This document shows, piece by piece, positions 12,282-20,737 of a DNA stretch of 64,000 nt. Source of the stretch: Stappia taiwanensis. Lineage in GTDB: Bacteria > Pseudomonadota > Alphaproteobacteria > Rhizobiales > Stappiaceae. Under the pieces are notes generated by a model. That model had not been told where the DNA came from. It saw only the letters and a program-made list of their open reading frames with translations, and made no database searches. The stretch's first letter is position 1. The number at the start of each line of letters is the position of its first letter. A program made the position numbers and the translations under genes. The DNA lies in assembly GCF_014635285.1 (NCBI RefSeq), contig NZ_BMCR01000001.1, positions 744,001-808,000 on the forward strand. Reading direction: 5' to 3'.

Positions 12282-13067
12282 ATGACCGGAAAAGTCTTCC
12301 TCATCGGCGCGGGACCCGGCGATCCGGAGCTTCTGACGCTCCGCGCGCTCAAGATCATCGAACGGGCCGACGTGGTGGTCTTCGACCGGCTGGTGTCGCC
12401 CGAGATCCTGCGCCTCGTTCCCCCCGCCACCCGCCGCATCAGCGTCGGCAAGTCTCCCAACTGTCATTCGGTCCCGCAGGACCGCATCAACGCCCTGCTG
12501 GTCGCGCTCGCCCGGGAAGGACTGGTCGTGGCCCGGCTGAAGGGCGGCGATCCGCTGATCTTCGGACGCGGCAGCGAGGAAGCCGCCGTTCTCGGCGATG
12601 CCGGCATCCCCGTCGACTACGTGCCCGGCATCACCGCCGCGCAAGGGGCCGCCAGTTCCACCGGCATCCCGCTCACCCATCGCGGCCTTGCCACCGGCGT
12701 GCGCTACGTCACCGGTCACAAGGCCGCCGACGCGCCGCTCGACCTCGACTGGGCCAGCCTTGCCAGCGAGGAAACGACGCTGGTGGTCTACATGGGCGTT
12801 GCCAACATCGCCGAGATTTCCACCTGTCTGATCGGCCATGGCATGCCCGAAAGCCTGCCGGTGATGGCCGTGGCCAACGCCACCACCCCGCGCGAGCGCC
12901 GGCTGATCTCCCAGCTCGACCAGATCGCCGGTGAGTTGGAAACCGCCGGCTTCGAAGCGCCGGTGCTGTTCATCATCGGCCATGTGGTCACGCTTTACCG
13001 CGAGCTGCCCGCCTGTCTCCCGGCCGGCCAGTTGCTCGACGAGGTGCGGATGGCGGCTCATGCGTAG
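12282..13067 (+). CDS. nirE: Uroporphyrinogen-III C-methyltransferase NirE
   Basis: S-adenosylmethionine-dependent methyltransferase (261 aa) making precorrin-2 from uroporphyrinogen III, the first step toward haem d1. Family motifs: VFLIGAGPGDPELLT at the N-terminus, LKGGDPLIFGRG at about 87, and GIPLTHRG at about 128. It is a single-domain enzyme without the dehydrogenase/chelatase part of CysG. Called NirE because it heads the nirE-C-F-DL-G-H-J-N run after nirS. The ATG follows GAGAGG with good spacing. Confidence 0.93.
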   Translation: MTGKVFLIGAGPGDPELLTLRALKIIERADVVVFDRLVSPEILRLVPPATRRISVGKSPNCHSVPQDRINALLVALAREGLVVARLKGGDPLIFGRGSEEAAVLGDAGIPVDYVPGITAAQGAASSTGIPLTHRGLATGVRYVTGHKAADAPLDLDWASLASEETTLVVYMGVANIAEISTCLIGHGMPESLPVMAVANATTPRERRLISQLDQIAGELETAGFEAPVLFIIGHVVTLYRELPACLPAGQLLDEVRMAAHA

Positions 13068-13422
13068 CCTGCCGCTCCTGCTGCTGCTTGCCGCCGCAGC
13101 CCCTGCCTTCGCCCTTGCCTCCGCGCTCGCGGAGAACGCCGCGCCGGCCTTGCCCGGCGCACCGGCCCTTGCGCCAGAACAGGCGCAGAAGCTCGCCCAT
13201 CTGGTGGAGCAGGACTGCGGCTCCTGCCACGGGCTGACCCGCAAGGGCGGGCTCGGCAGCCCGCTGACCGCCGAAGCACTCAGCCATATCGAGCCGGAAG
13301 GCATTGCCGGCATCATTCTCGACGGCGTGCCCGGCACCGCCATGCCGCCCTGGCGCCCGCTGATGAGCGAGGATGAAGCCCTCTGGATTGCGTATTACCT
13401 GTTGAAGGACGAAGGCAAATGA
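13060..13422 (+). CDS. nirC: Periplasmic cytochrome c NirC
   Basis: Small c-type cytochrome (120 aa) with a Sec signal peptide (MRSLPLLLLLAAAAPAFALA) and one haem site CGSCH at about residue 53. A Met ligand is likely in TAMPPW at about 95. In other denitrifiers NirC can pass electrons to NirS or act in haem d1 maturation with NirN. The ATG lies inside the last codons of nirE (8-bp overlap), and its stop overlaps nirF by ATGA. The longer open frame upstream is a nirE shadow. Confidence 0.9.
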   Translation: MRSLPLLLLLAAAAPAFALASALAENAAPALPGAPALAPEQAQKLAHLVEQDCGSCHGLTRKGGLGSPLTAEALSHIEPEGIAGIILDGVPGTAMPPWRPLMSEDEALWIAYYLLKDEGK

Positions 13423-14582
13423 TCCGCTTCGCTGCCCTGGCGCTCTGCGCCGCCCTGCTCGCCCCCGCAGCCCATGCGGGCTCGCAAGAGGCGCCCTGCT
13501 GCGCCACTGGCGATCTGGGCCTGATCGTCGAGCGGGCCAGCGGCTCCCTGCTGGTGGTCGACCAGTCGGAGCGGGCGGCCATCGGCCGGATCGAAGGGCT
13601 CGGCGATCTGTCCCACGCCAGCCTGGTCTATTCCCCGGACGAGCGTTTCGCCTTCGTCTTCGGACGCGACGGCGGTCTCACCAAGGTCGACATTCTGACC
13701 CAGAAGATCACCGGCCGGGTGATGCAGGCCGGCAATTCCATCGGCGGCGCGATTTCCGATGACGGCACGCTTATTGCGGTGGCCAATTACGAACCCGGCG
13801 GCGTGCGGGTCTTCGACGCCGGCACCCTGGAGATGGTCGCCGACATTCCCACCGGCTCCAAGACCATCGGCCTTGTCGATGCTCCGGACCGGCGCTTCGT
13901 CTTTACTCTTTGGGACGCGGGCGAGACCTGGATCGCCGATTTCAGCGGCGATGCGCCGAAGATCACCAAGGTGCCGGGGATCGGCAAGAACCCCTATGAC
14001 GCGCTGATCGCCGCGGACGGGCGGACCTATATCGCCGGCCTGTTCGGCGAGGACGGGCTGACCGCCCTCGACCTTTGGGACGAGACGCCCGAGCCGCGCC
14101 GGATCCTGCCCGGCTATGGCAAGGGCCGCGAGGGGCTTCCCGTCTACAAGATGCCGCATCTGGAGGGCTGGGCACTGGCCGGAGAAGAGTTCGTTCTGCC
14201 CGCCGTCGGCCAGCATGAGGTGCTGTGGGTCGATGCCCGCGATCTGACCGAAACCGCCCGCACCAAGACCCACGGGCAGCCGGTGTTCGCCATGTCCCGG
14301 CCCGGCGGCCGTCAGGTCTGGGTCAATTTCGCCCACCCGCTCAACGACACCATTCAGGTGATCGACACCCGCAGCCATGAGGTGATCCACGAGCTGACCC
14401 CGGGACCGGCGGTGCTGCACATGGAGTTCACCGCGCGCGGCACCGAGGTCTGGGTGTCGGTCCGCGATGCCGACCGGGTGGATATCTACGACGCTGCCAC
14501 CTTCGAAAAAATCGGCGAAATCGCCGCGAAAAGCCCCTCGGGCATCTTCTTCACCGCCCGCGCGCACCGGATGGGACTCTGA
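13419..14582 (+). CDS. nirF: Haem d1 biosynthesis protein NirF
   Basis: Protein of 387 aa with an N-terminal signal peptide (..LAPAAHA), predicted to be a d1-type eight-bladed propeller without a cytochrome c domain. NirF binds a haem d1 precursor and acts in a late periplasmic step of haem d1 synthesis, together with NirN. The repeated VxxxD-blade pattern is visible along its length, and conserved histidines occur near DLSHASLVY and VLHMEFTARG. The start overlaps the nirC stop (ATGA). A CC pair follows the signal peptide, but the signal looks like ordinary signal peptidase I rather than a lipobox. Confidence 0.92.
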   Translation: MIRFAALALCAALLAPAAHAGSQEAPCCATGDLGLIVERASGSLLVVDQSERAAIGRIEGLGDLSHASLVYSPDERFAFVFGRDGGLTKVDILTQKITGRVMQAGNSIGGAISDDGTLIAVANYEPGGVRVFDAGTLEMVADIPTGSKTIGLVDAPDRRFVFTLWDAGETWIADFSGDAPKITKVPGIGKNPYDALIAADGRTYIAGLFGEDGLTALDLWDETPEPRRILPGYGKGREGLPVYKMPHLEGWALAGEEFVLPAVGQHEVLWVDARDLTETARTKTHGQPVFAMSRPGGRQVWVNFAHPLNDTIQVIDTRSHEVIHELTPGPAVLHMEFTARGTEVWVSVRDADRVDIYDAATFEKIGEIAAKSPSGIFFTARAHRMGL

Positions 14583-14586
14583 CGCC

Positions 14587-15576
14587 ATGGAAAACCGCCG
14601 CGATCCGCTCGACCAGCGCTTGCTCGACGACTTCCAGCGGGACCTGCCGCTGGTCTCCCGCCCCTTCGCCGCCATCGCCGACCGGCTCGGCGTTGCGGAG
14701 GCCGAGGTCATCGAACGCCTTGCCGCCCTGAAGGCGCTCGGCGTCATCGCCCGGGTTGGCGCCACCTGCCGCCCCAACACCGCCGGCGCCTCGACGCTGG
14801 CGGCCCTGTCCATCCCCACGGATGCGGATATCGACGCGGTGGCCGCCGTGGTCGGGGCCGAGCCCGGTGTCAATCACTCTTACTTACGCGAACACGACTG
14901 GAACCTCTGGTTCGTTGCCACCGCCCCCAGTGCCGACGAACTGGCGGCGAGCCTTGCGCGGATCGAACGAAACACCGGCTACCGGGTTCTCGACCTGCCC
15001 CTGGTGCGCCCGTTCAACATCGACCTGGGCTTCCGTCTTTCCGGCCCGCGCCATGCCCTGCCGGATGCTGGGGCGGTCGATCTCGACGCCCTGCGCCCCG
15101 ACGACCGGCCGATCATGCAGGCGCTGGCCGCCGGGCTTCCCCTCGTCCCCCGGCCCTTCGCCGAACTGGCCGAAAAGCTTGGCCGCAGCGAAGAAGACAT
15201 TCTGGAGCGGATCGACCGGCTGTTGCAGGCCCGGCTCCTGACCCGGGCCGGCGTCATCGTCCGCCACCGGGCGCTCGGCTGGCTCTCCAACGCCATGGTG
15301 GTCTGGCAGGTGCCGGAAGAGCGGATCGAGGCGGCCGGCACCGCGCTCGCCGCCCTGCCCGGCATCACCCTGTGCTACCAGCGCCGCACCGTGCCCGGCG
15401 TCTGGTCCTTCCCGCTGTTTTCGATGATCCACGCCCGCAGCCGCGCGGAGGCCGGAAAGGTGCTGCGCGCCGCGGCCGACCTGCCGGAACTGGCGGGCGT
15501 CCACCATGAAGCGCTGTTCTCCGTGCGCTGTTTCAAACAGACCGGGGCGTTGCTTCAGGCAGGAGCTTCCACATGA
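14587..15576 (+). CDS. nirDL: Fused siroheme decarboxylase subunit NirDL
   Basis: Protein of 329 aa made of two AsnC/Lrp-like modules in tandem. Module 1 (about 1-150) starts LDQRLLDDFQRDLPLVSRPF and module 2 (about 175-325) starts RPIMQALAAGLPLVPRPF. Each has a winged HTH followed by a RAM-like ligand domain. NirD, L, G and H together remove the C12 and C18 propionate carboxyls of siroheme to give didecarboxysiroheme. The NirD-L fusion is known from Paracoccus pantotrophus. GACGCC precedes the ATG, without a strong ribosome site; coupling to nirF (4-bp gap) probably suffices. Confidence 0.92.
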   Translation: MENRRDPLDQRLLDDFQRDLPLVSRPFAAIADRLGVAEAEVIERLAALKALGVIARVGATCRPNTAGASTLAALSIPTDADIDAVAAVVGAEPGVNHSYLREHDWNLWFVATAPSADELAASLARIERNTGYRVLDLPLVRPFNIDLGFRLSGPRHALPDAGAVDLDALRPDDRPIMQALAAGLPLVPRPFAELAEKLGRSEEDILERIDRLLQARLLTRAGVIVRHRALGWLSNAMVVWQVPEERIEAAGTALAALPGITLCYQRRTVPGVWSFPLFSMIHARSRAEAGKVLRAAADLPELAGVHHEALFSVRCFKQTGALLQAGAST

Positions 15577-16046
15577 GACGCGCACCGCTCCCCGCCGAGA
15601 GCCTCGATGAGGCCGACCGTGCCATTCTCACCGCGCTGCAGGATGGCTTTCCCCTGTCCTCCCGCCCCTTTGCCGAGGCCGGCAAGCACCTGGACCTTGG
15701 CGAACAGGACCTGATCGACCGGATCGTCCGCCTGCGCGAGATCGGCGCCATCACCCGGTTCGGCCCGTTCTTCGACGCCGCCGCCATGGGCGGAGAGCTG
15801 TGCCTGTGCGCCATGGAGGTGCCGAAGGAACGGTTCGACGACGTCTTGGCTTTGGTCAATGCGCATCCGGAGGTGGCGCATAATTATGAGCGCAGTCACC
15901 GCCTGAACATGTGGTTCGTGCTCGCGGCCGAGGCCATCGGCGACATCGAACGCACCGCGACGGCAATTGAGCGGGAAACCGGCCTTACCGTGCTAAGGTT
16001 TCCCAAGCTCGAAGAGTATTACATCGGATTTCGGGTGCCTCTATGA
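15573..16046 (+). CDS. nirG: Siroheme decarboxylase subunit NirG
   Basis: AsnC/Lrp-like protein of 157 aa: an N-terminal HTH (EADRAILTALQDGFPLSSRPF) and a C-terminal ligand domain containing VAHNYERSHRLNMWFVL, a conserved region of this family. It joins NirDL and NirH in decarboxylating siroheme. Start and stop overlap both neighbours by ATGA, so the whole run is translationally coupled. Confidence 0.9.
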   Translation: MRRAPLPAESLDEADRAILTALQDGFPLSSRPFAEAGKHLDLGEQDLIDRIVRLREIGAITRFGPFFDAAAMGGELCLCAMEVPKERFDDVLALVNAHPEVAHNYERSHRLNMWFVLAAEAIGDIERTATAIERETGLTVLRFPKLEEYYIGFRVPL

Positions 16047-16531
16047 GCGTTGATGCCACCGACCGCCGTCTGATCGCCGCCACACAGGCGGGGCTGCCGC
16101 TGACCCAGGCGCCCTATGCGGAGGTGGCCGGCTGGCTGGGGCTCAGCGAGGAGGAGGTGATTGCCCGCCTCAAAGCCCTGCAAAAGCGCGGCATCGTCCG
16201 GCGCATCGCGCTCGCCCCCAATCACTACGCCCTCGGCATGACCGCCAATGGCATGAGCGTCTGGGATGTATCCGACGAGCGCATCGGCACCCTCGGCCCG
16301 AAGATCGGCGCCCTCGATTTCGTCAGCCATTGCTACCAGCGGCCGCGCGCCCTGCCCGACTGGCCCTACAATCTCTTCGCCATGATCCACGGCACCAGCC
16401 GTGAGGAGGTGGAGGAAAAGCGCAAGCGCATCGCCGAACTGCTCGGCCCGGATTGCCGGGCACATGACATTCTCTATTCCACGCGCATCCTGAAGAAGAC
16501 CGGCCTGCGCCTCAAGGACAGGAAGGGATAA
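16043..16531 (+). CDS. nirH: Siroheme decarboxylase subunit NirH
   Basis: AsnC/Lrp-like protein of 162 aa: an N-terminal HTH (DRRLIAATQAGLPLTQAPY), then a ligand domain with VSHCYQRPRALPDWPYNLFAMIHG, in which the HCYxR block is typical of NirH/NirL. It works with NirDL and NirG on siroheme. It overlaps nirG by 4 bp and is 3 bp from nirJ. Confidence 0.9.
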   Translation: MSVDATDRRLIAATQAGLPLTQAPYAEVAGWLGLSEEEVIARLKALQKRGIVRRIALAPNHYALGMTANGMSVWDVSDERIGTLGPKIGALDFVSHCYQRPRALPDWPYNLFAMIHGTSREEVEEKRKRIAELLGPDCRAHDILYSTRILKKTGLRLKDRKG

Positions 16532-16534
16532 GCC

Positions 16535-17761
16535 ATGTTTCGCCTGAGCCAATACATGCATCAGCTGATCGACCCGACGCCGGTGCGCGGGCGGCGCGGC
16601 AGCGGCCCGGTCAAGCCGGTGGTGATCTGGAACCTCACACGGCGCTGCAACCTGCGTTGCCGCCATTGCTACACCACCTCCGCCGATGTGGCCTTTCCCG
16701 GCGAACTCACACATGAGGAAGCGCTCGGGGTGCTGGACGATCTGGCCGGCTTCAACGTGCCGGCGCTGATCCTGTCCGGCGGCGAACCGCTGTCACGCTT
16801 CGATTTCTTCGAACTGGCGGAACGGGCGCGGGCGCTGCGGTTCAAGTATCTGGCCCTGTCCACCAACGGCACCCGCCTGACCGGCGAGACCGCCGACAAG
16901 GTGGCCGATCTCGGCTTCGACTATGTCGGCATTTCCCTTGATGGCATCGGCGCGACCAACGACTGGTTCCGGGGTGTCGAGGGTGCCTTCGCCGAGGCGC
17001 TTGCCGGTGTGCGGGCCTGCAAGGCGCGCGGCGTCAAGGTGGGCCTGCGTTTCACCGTCACCGACGCCAATTCCGACCAGCTTCCGGCCATGCTTGACCT
17101 GTGCGAGGCCGAGGGCGTCGACAAGTTCTACCTCTCCCACCTTGTCTATGCCGGGCGCGGCGACAAGCACCGGGGCGAGGACACCGGCCACGACCACACC
17201 CGCCGGGCGATGGACATTCTGATCGAGCGTGCCTGGTCGGCGCTCTCCGCCGGCCGGCCGCTGGAGATCGTCACCGGCAACAACGACGCCGACGCGGTCT
17301 ATTTCCTGAAATGGGTCGCGGCCAATTTCAGCGCCGAACAGACCGCCCATGTGCGCGACCATCTGGAAGCCTGGGGTGGCAACTCTTCCGGACTGGGGGT
17401 CGCCAACATCGACACCCAGGGCAAGGTTCATCCGGACACCTACTGGTCCGACTACACGGTCGGCTCCGTGCGCGAGCAACCCTTTTCCAAGATCTGGACC
17501 GGCGACGACCCGATGCTGGCGACCTTGCGCCAGCGCCCCCGGCCGCTGCAGGGACGCTGCGGCGCCTGCGCCTACAAGAGCGTGTGCGGCGGCAACACCC
17601 GCATCCGCGCCCTGCAACTGACCGGCGACCCGTGGGCGGAAGATCCCGCCTGCTACCTCTCCGCCGACGAAATCGGCCTCAAGGCGGACACCGACACCGG
17701 CCGCCTGACGGTCACGCCATTCCGGGGAAAGAGCCATGATCCGGCCCATCGCTTCGTTTAG
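16535..17761 (+). CDS. nirJ: Radical SAM haem d1 synthase NirJ
   Basis: Radical SAM enzyme of 408 aa. The [4Fe-4S] motif CNLRCRHCY lies at about residue 38, and a C-terminal SPASM-like cysteine cluster [12 protein letters not shown] lies at about 345 for an auxiliary cluster. NirJ replaces the propionate side chains of didecarboxysiroheme with oxo groups, giving pre-haem d1. It is a cytoplasmic, oxygen-sensitive step, in keeping with anaerobic expression. Its end overlaps nirN by 26 bp. Confidence 0.93.
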   Translation: MFRLSQYMHQLIDPTPVRGRRGSGPVKPVVIWNLTRRCNLRCRHCYTTSADVAFPGELTHEEALGVLDDLAGFNVPALILSGGEPLSRFDFFELAERARALRFKYLALSTNGTRLTGETADKVADLGFDYVGISLDGIGATNDWFRGVEGAFAEALAGVRACKARGVKVGLRFTVTDANSDQLPAMLDLCEAEGVDKFYLSHLVYAGRGDKHRGEDTGHDHTRRAMDILIERAWSALSAGRPLEIVTGNNDADAVYFLKWVAANFSAEQTAHVRDHLEAWGGNSSGLGVANIDTQGKVHPDTYWSDYTVGSVREQPFSKIWTGDDPMLATLRQRPRPLQGRCGACAYKSVCGGNTRIRALQLTGDPWAEDPACYLSADEIGLKADTDTGRLTVTPFRGKSHDPAHRFV

Positions 17762-19316
17762 CCGCCTCGCCCTTGCCACTGTGGCCGCCGGTCTGCTGGC
17801 GCCCGTGTCCCTTGCTTCGGCCGAACCGGATGCAGTCGCCCTGTTTGCCGAGCATTGCGCCACCTGCCATGCCGCCAGCCGGCTTGGGGGCACCGGTCCG
17901 GCCCTGATCCCGCAGACCCTTGGACGCATGCGCGGCCCGGTGCTGGAAACGGTGATCGCCAATGGCCGTCCCGCCACCCAGATGCCCGCCTTCGCCGACA
18001 CGCTCGACACGGGCGAGATCGCCGCGCTGGCCGCCTATCTGCGCACGCCGCTCGCCGAGGTTCCGAGCTGGAGCGCGGAGGACATCGCCGCCAGCCGCGA
18101 GATGGTGGAGGACTACACGCCCGCCCCGGCCCCGGTCTTCACCGCCGACCCCATGAACGTAACGCTGGTGGTGGAAACCGGCGACCATCATGTCAGCGTG
18201 CTCGACGGCGACACCTTCGAGGTGCTGGACCGCTTCGCCACCCCGTTCGCCGTTCATGGCGGCCCGAAGTTCACCCCCGACGGGCGCTACGTGTTCATCA
18301 TGTCGCGCGACGGCTTCGTGCAGAAATACGACGTCTGGTCGCTGCAGGAGGTGGGCCGGGTGCGCGCCGGTCTCAACAGCCGCAACATCGCCATGAGCCA
18401 TGACGGCAAATGGCTGGCGGTGGCCAACTACCTGCCGATGACCGTGACGATCCTGTCCACGGCGGATCTCTCCGTTGCCAAGGTGATCGACGTGGTTGCC
18501 CGCGACGGCACCGCCTCCCGGGTCTCGGCGGTGTATCAGGCGCCGCAGCGCAAGAGCTTCATCCTCGCCCTGAAGGATGCCCCGGAGATCTGGGAAATCG
18601 CCACCGACCCGGGTGCCGGCCCCTATTACGATGGTTTCGTGCACAGCCACGAGGCCGGCATGAAGGAGGCATTGGGCGCCGAGGAAGGGCTGTTCGCCCG
18701 CCGCCGCATCGCCATCTCCGAACCGCTCGACGATTTCTTCTTCACCCCCGACTACACCAACCTGATCGGCGCCAGCCGCGAGGGGGACCGCGGCGTGGTG
18801 GTCAACCTGATCGTCGGCCGCGAGATCGCCGAACTGGCGCTGCCGGGCATGCCGCATCTGGGCTCGGGCATCACCTGGATGTCGGGCGGACGCCGGGTAA
18901 TGGCCACCCCGCATCTGAAGGAGGGCAAGCTCTCCGTCATCGACATCGACAATTGGGAGACGGTGAAGAGCATCAAGACCGAAGGGCCGGGTTTCTTCCT
19001 GCGCAGCCACGAGAACTCGCCCTATGTCTGGGCGGATGTGTTCTTCGGTCCCAACAAGGACGCGATGCACATCATCGACAAGGAAAGCCTGGAAATCGTC
19101 AAGACCCTGCGTCCGCAGAAGGGCGCCACCGTCGCCCATACCGAGTTCACCCGCGACGGCCGCTACGCGCTGGTCTCGGTCTGGGAGGATGACGGCGCCG
19201 TGATCGTCTTCGACGCCAGGACGCTGGAAGAGGTTCGCCGCCTGCCCATGCGCAAACCGTCGGGCAAGTACAATGTCTGGAACAAGATCAGCTTTTCCGA
19301 TGGCACAAGCCACTGA
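17736..19316 (+). CDS. nirN: NirN, dihydro-haem d1 dehydrogenase
   Basis: Periplasmic NirS paralogue of 526 aa. Signal peptide (..SLASA), a cytochrome c domain with CATCH at about residue 43, and a d1-type propeller (about 130-526). NirN introduces the acrylate double bond in the last step of haem d1 synthesis and hands the cofactor to NirS. It has a shorter N-terminal region than NirS and lacks the NirS paired active-site histidine context. The start lies inside nirJ with a GGGGAAAG ribosome site. Confidence 0.92.
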   Translation: MIRPIASFSRLALATVAAGLLAPVSLASAEPDAVALFAEHCATCHAASRLGGTGPALIPQTLGRMRGPVLETVIANGRPATQMPAFADTLDTGEIAALAAYLRTPLAEVPSWSAEDIAASREMVEDYTPAPAPVFTADPMNVTLVVETGDHHVSVLDGDTFEVLDRFATPFAVHGGPKFTPDGRYVFIMSRDGFVQKYDVWSLQEVGRVRAGLNSRNIAMSHDGKWLAVANYLPMTVTILSTADLSVAKVIDVVARDGTASRVSAVYQAPQRKSFILALKDAPEIWEIATDPGAGPYYDGFVHSHEAGMKEALGAEEGLFARRRIAISEPLDDFFFTPDYTNLIGASREGDRGVVVNLIVGREIAELALPGMPHLGSGITWMSGGRRVMATPHLKEGKLSVIDIDNWETVKSIKTEGPGFFLRSHENSPYVWADVFFGPNKDAMHIIDKESLEIVKTLRPQKGATVAHTEFTRDGRYALVSVWEDDGAVIVFDARTLEEVRRLPMRKPSGKYNVWNKISFSDGTSH

Positions 19317-20028
19317 CCCCCGCCGGGCGGCGGTGATCGTCGCCCATGGATCGCCGAAGAACCCGCAGCCGCAGGAACGCGCCCTGACGGCGCTGGCGGA
19401 GCGGGTCGCGACCCGTGTCCCGAGCCTGACCGTGCGCGGCGCGACCCTGGCCGCCGAGGGCGCACTGGAAGCCGCGCTCGACGGGCTCAACGCCCCGCTG
19501 GTCTACCCATTCTTCATGGCCGATGGCTGGTTCACCCGCAAGCAGTTGCCGCGCCGACTGGCCGCCGCCGGGCAGAATGGCGCGCGTTGCCTTGCCCCAT
19601 TCGGCGCCGATCCCGCGCTCATCGACCTTTTGGCGCGCACCGCGCTCGATACCGCGCGCGCCGCTGGCCTTTCACCCGCCAACACCACGCTCGTTCTCGC
19701 CGCCCATGGTTCGGGCCGTCATGGCAGCTCCGATGTCACCGCATGGCAGGCCGCCCGCGCCCTCAGTGCCTGCGGTCATTTCCGCCAGGTGGTTACCGGC
19801 TTCATCGAGCAGCCGCCCTTTCTCGCCGATGTCACCCGGCGCGTCGGCCCGGCCCTGTGCCTGCCGTTCTTCAGCCTGCGGGCCGGACACGTTCTTGAAG
19901 ACATTCCCGACGCATTGGCCGCCGCCGGTTTTGACGGGCCGGTTCTGCCGCCGATCGGGACTCATGGCGACGTGCCGGGCCTGATCGCCGCCACCCTCAC
20001 CAAAACCCTGCAAGAGGTTCCCCAATGA
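19300..20028 (+). CDS. CbiX-like sirohydrochlorin chelatase family protein
   Basis: Protein of 242 aa with two chelatase-type half-modules: VIVAHGSP at about residue 14 and LAAHGSGRHG at about 133, each with the conserved His that binds the metal or tetrapyrrole in CbiX/CbiK proteins. In this operon it could insert iron into sirohydrochlorin to supply siroheme for NirDLGH, since no CysG-type chelatase is present; this is inference. The ATG at 19300 overlaps nirN by 17 bp; an ATG 27 bp earlier is possible. The stop overlaps the next small gene. Confidence 0.75.
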   Translation: MAQATDPRRAAVIVAHGSPKNPQPQERALTALAERVATRVPSLTVRGATLAAEGALEAALDGLNAPLVYPFFMADGWFTRKQLPRRLAAAGQNGARCLAPFGADPALIDLLARTALDTARAAGLSPANTTLVLAAHGSGRHGSSDVTAWQAARALSACGHFRQVVTGFIEQPPFLADVTRRVGPALCLPFFSLRAGHVLEDIPDALAAAGFDGPVLPPIGTHGDVPGLIAATLTKTLQEVPQ

Positions 20029-20288
20029 CTGCCATCGACCCCACCTCCACGCCCGCCGACAATGGCCGCTGGCCGCTGTGGAAGCTGGCCCTCCTCCTCT
20101 ACCCGTTCACGGCGGCGGCGGTGGCCATCAACCTGTTCATGCTGGCCCTGATGGGACAGGCCATCGGTCTCAGCGCCCTGTCGCCGGAAGCCGCCCTGGC
20201 CCTCTCCGTCGTCCTCGGCATCCCGGCCACCTGGGCCGCCGCCCGCTGGGTGCGTCATCTGATCGACGAGGCGGAAAAGAATCCCTGA
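20025..20288 (+). CDS. Small two-helix membrane protein at the end of the nir run
   Basis: A protein of 87 aa with two hydrophobic segments (about 21-43 and 53-70) and charged ends. I do not recognise the family. Its start overlaps the CbiX-like gene by ATGA, so it is translated with the haem d1 operon and is probably the last gene in it. A scaffold or export role in haem d1 maturation is conceivable but not shown. Confidence 0.7.
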   Translation: MTAIDPTSTPADNGRWPLWKLALLLYPFTAAAVAINLFMLALMGQAIGLSALSPEAALALSVVLGIPATWAAARWVRHLIDEAEKNP

Positions 20289-20737
20289 AGCCCGATTCCC
20301 CCATTCCGAGGCACGGACAAGGAATTGGATTCGAAAATTCCCGCTTATCATCGAATTTATTTCGCAGCGGAAAACACAACCTGACGATGATCTGGCAGCC
20401 GACAGCAATGCGGTGACCGGCAACCGCTGTCACGAAATGCTGCTCTGCAGACCATCAGGCCAGGCCGGCCGGCTCCGGCGCCGAAACGACTTACGCTACG
20501 TCTTCAGCGCCTTCGCCGGGGAACGAAAAAGCCCTGTGCCAGAAAATCCGGAACGCCAGCTAAAAAGAACATTGAAATTTTAATTACTCAAAAGTTTCAA
20601 TCACAAGTATTTTGTTTCATACATTCATGAATTCGAATTTATATTGTCTCGGAATATTGACTTTCATCAATGTGAGAATCTGGCATCCCTTGGTAATCCC
20701 TCCTAACATCGAGGGATCGACCCTGGAGTTCGAAACA
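20289..20737. other. 449-bp intergenic region between nir run and nosR
   Basis: No convincing gene. The first part is GC-rich with an imperfect hairpin around 20480-20512 lacking a T-run. From about 20570 the sequence becomes AT-rich and carries the nosR regulatory box at 20657-20670 and a possible -10 (GGTAAT) at 20692-20697. Confidence 0.7.
20657..20670 (+). promoter_or_regulatory. Fnr-type box upstream of nosR
   Basis: TTGACTTTCATCAA fits the TTGAC-N4-ATCAA Fnr consensus. With the box near -41.5, transcription would start around 20705, and GGTAAT at 20692-20697 is correctly placed as a -10. Confidence 0.85.

Noticed and set aside
20612-20737. Upstream extension of nosR
   Set aside because: It would place the Fnr box and the likely -10 inside the coding region; the GTG at 20738 with GGAG and a good signal segment is better.
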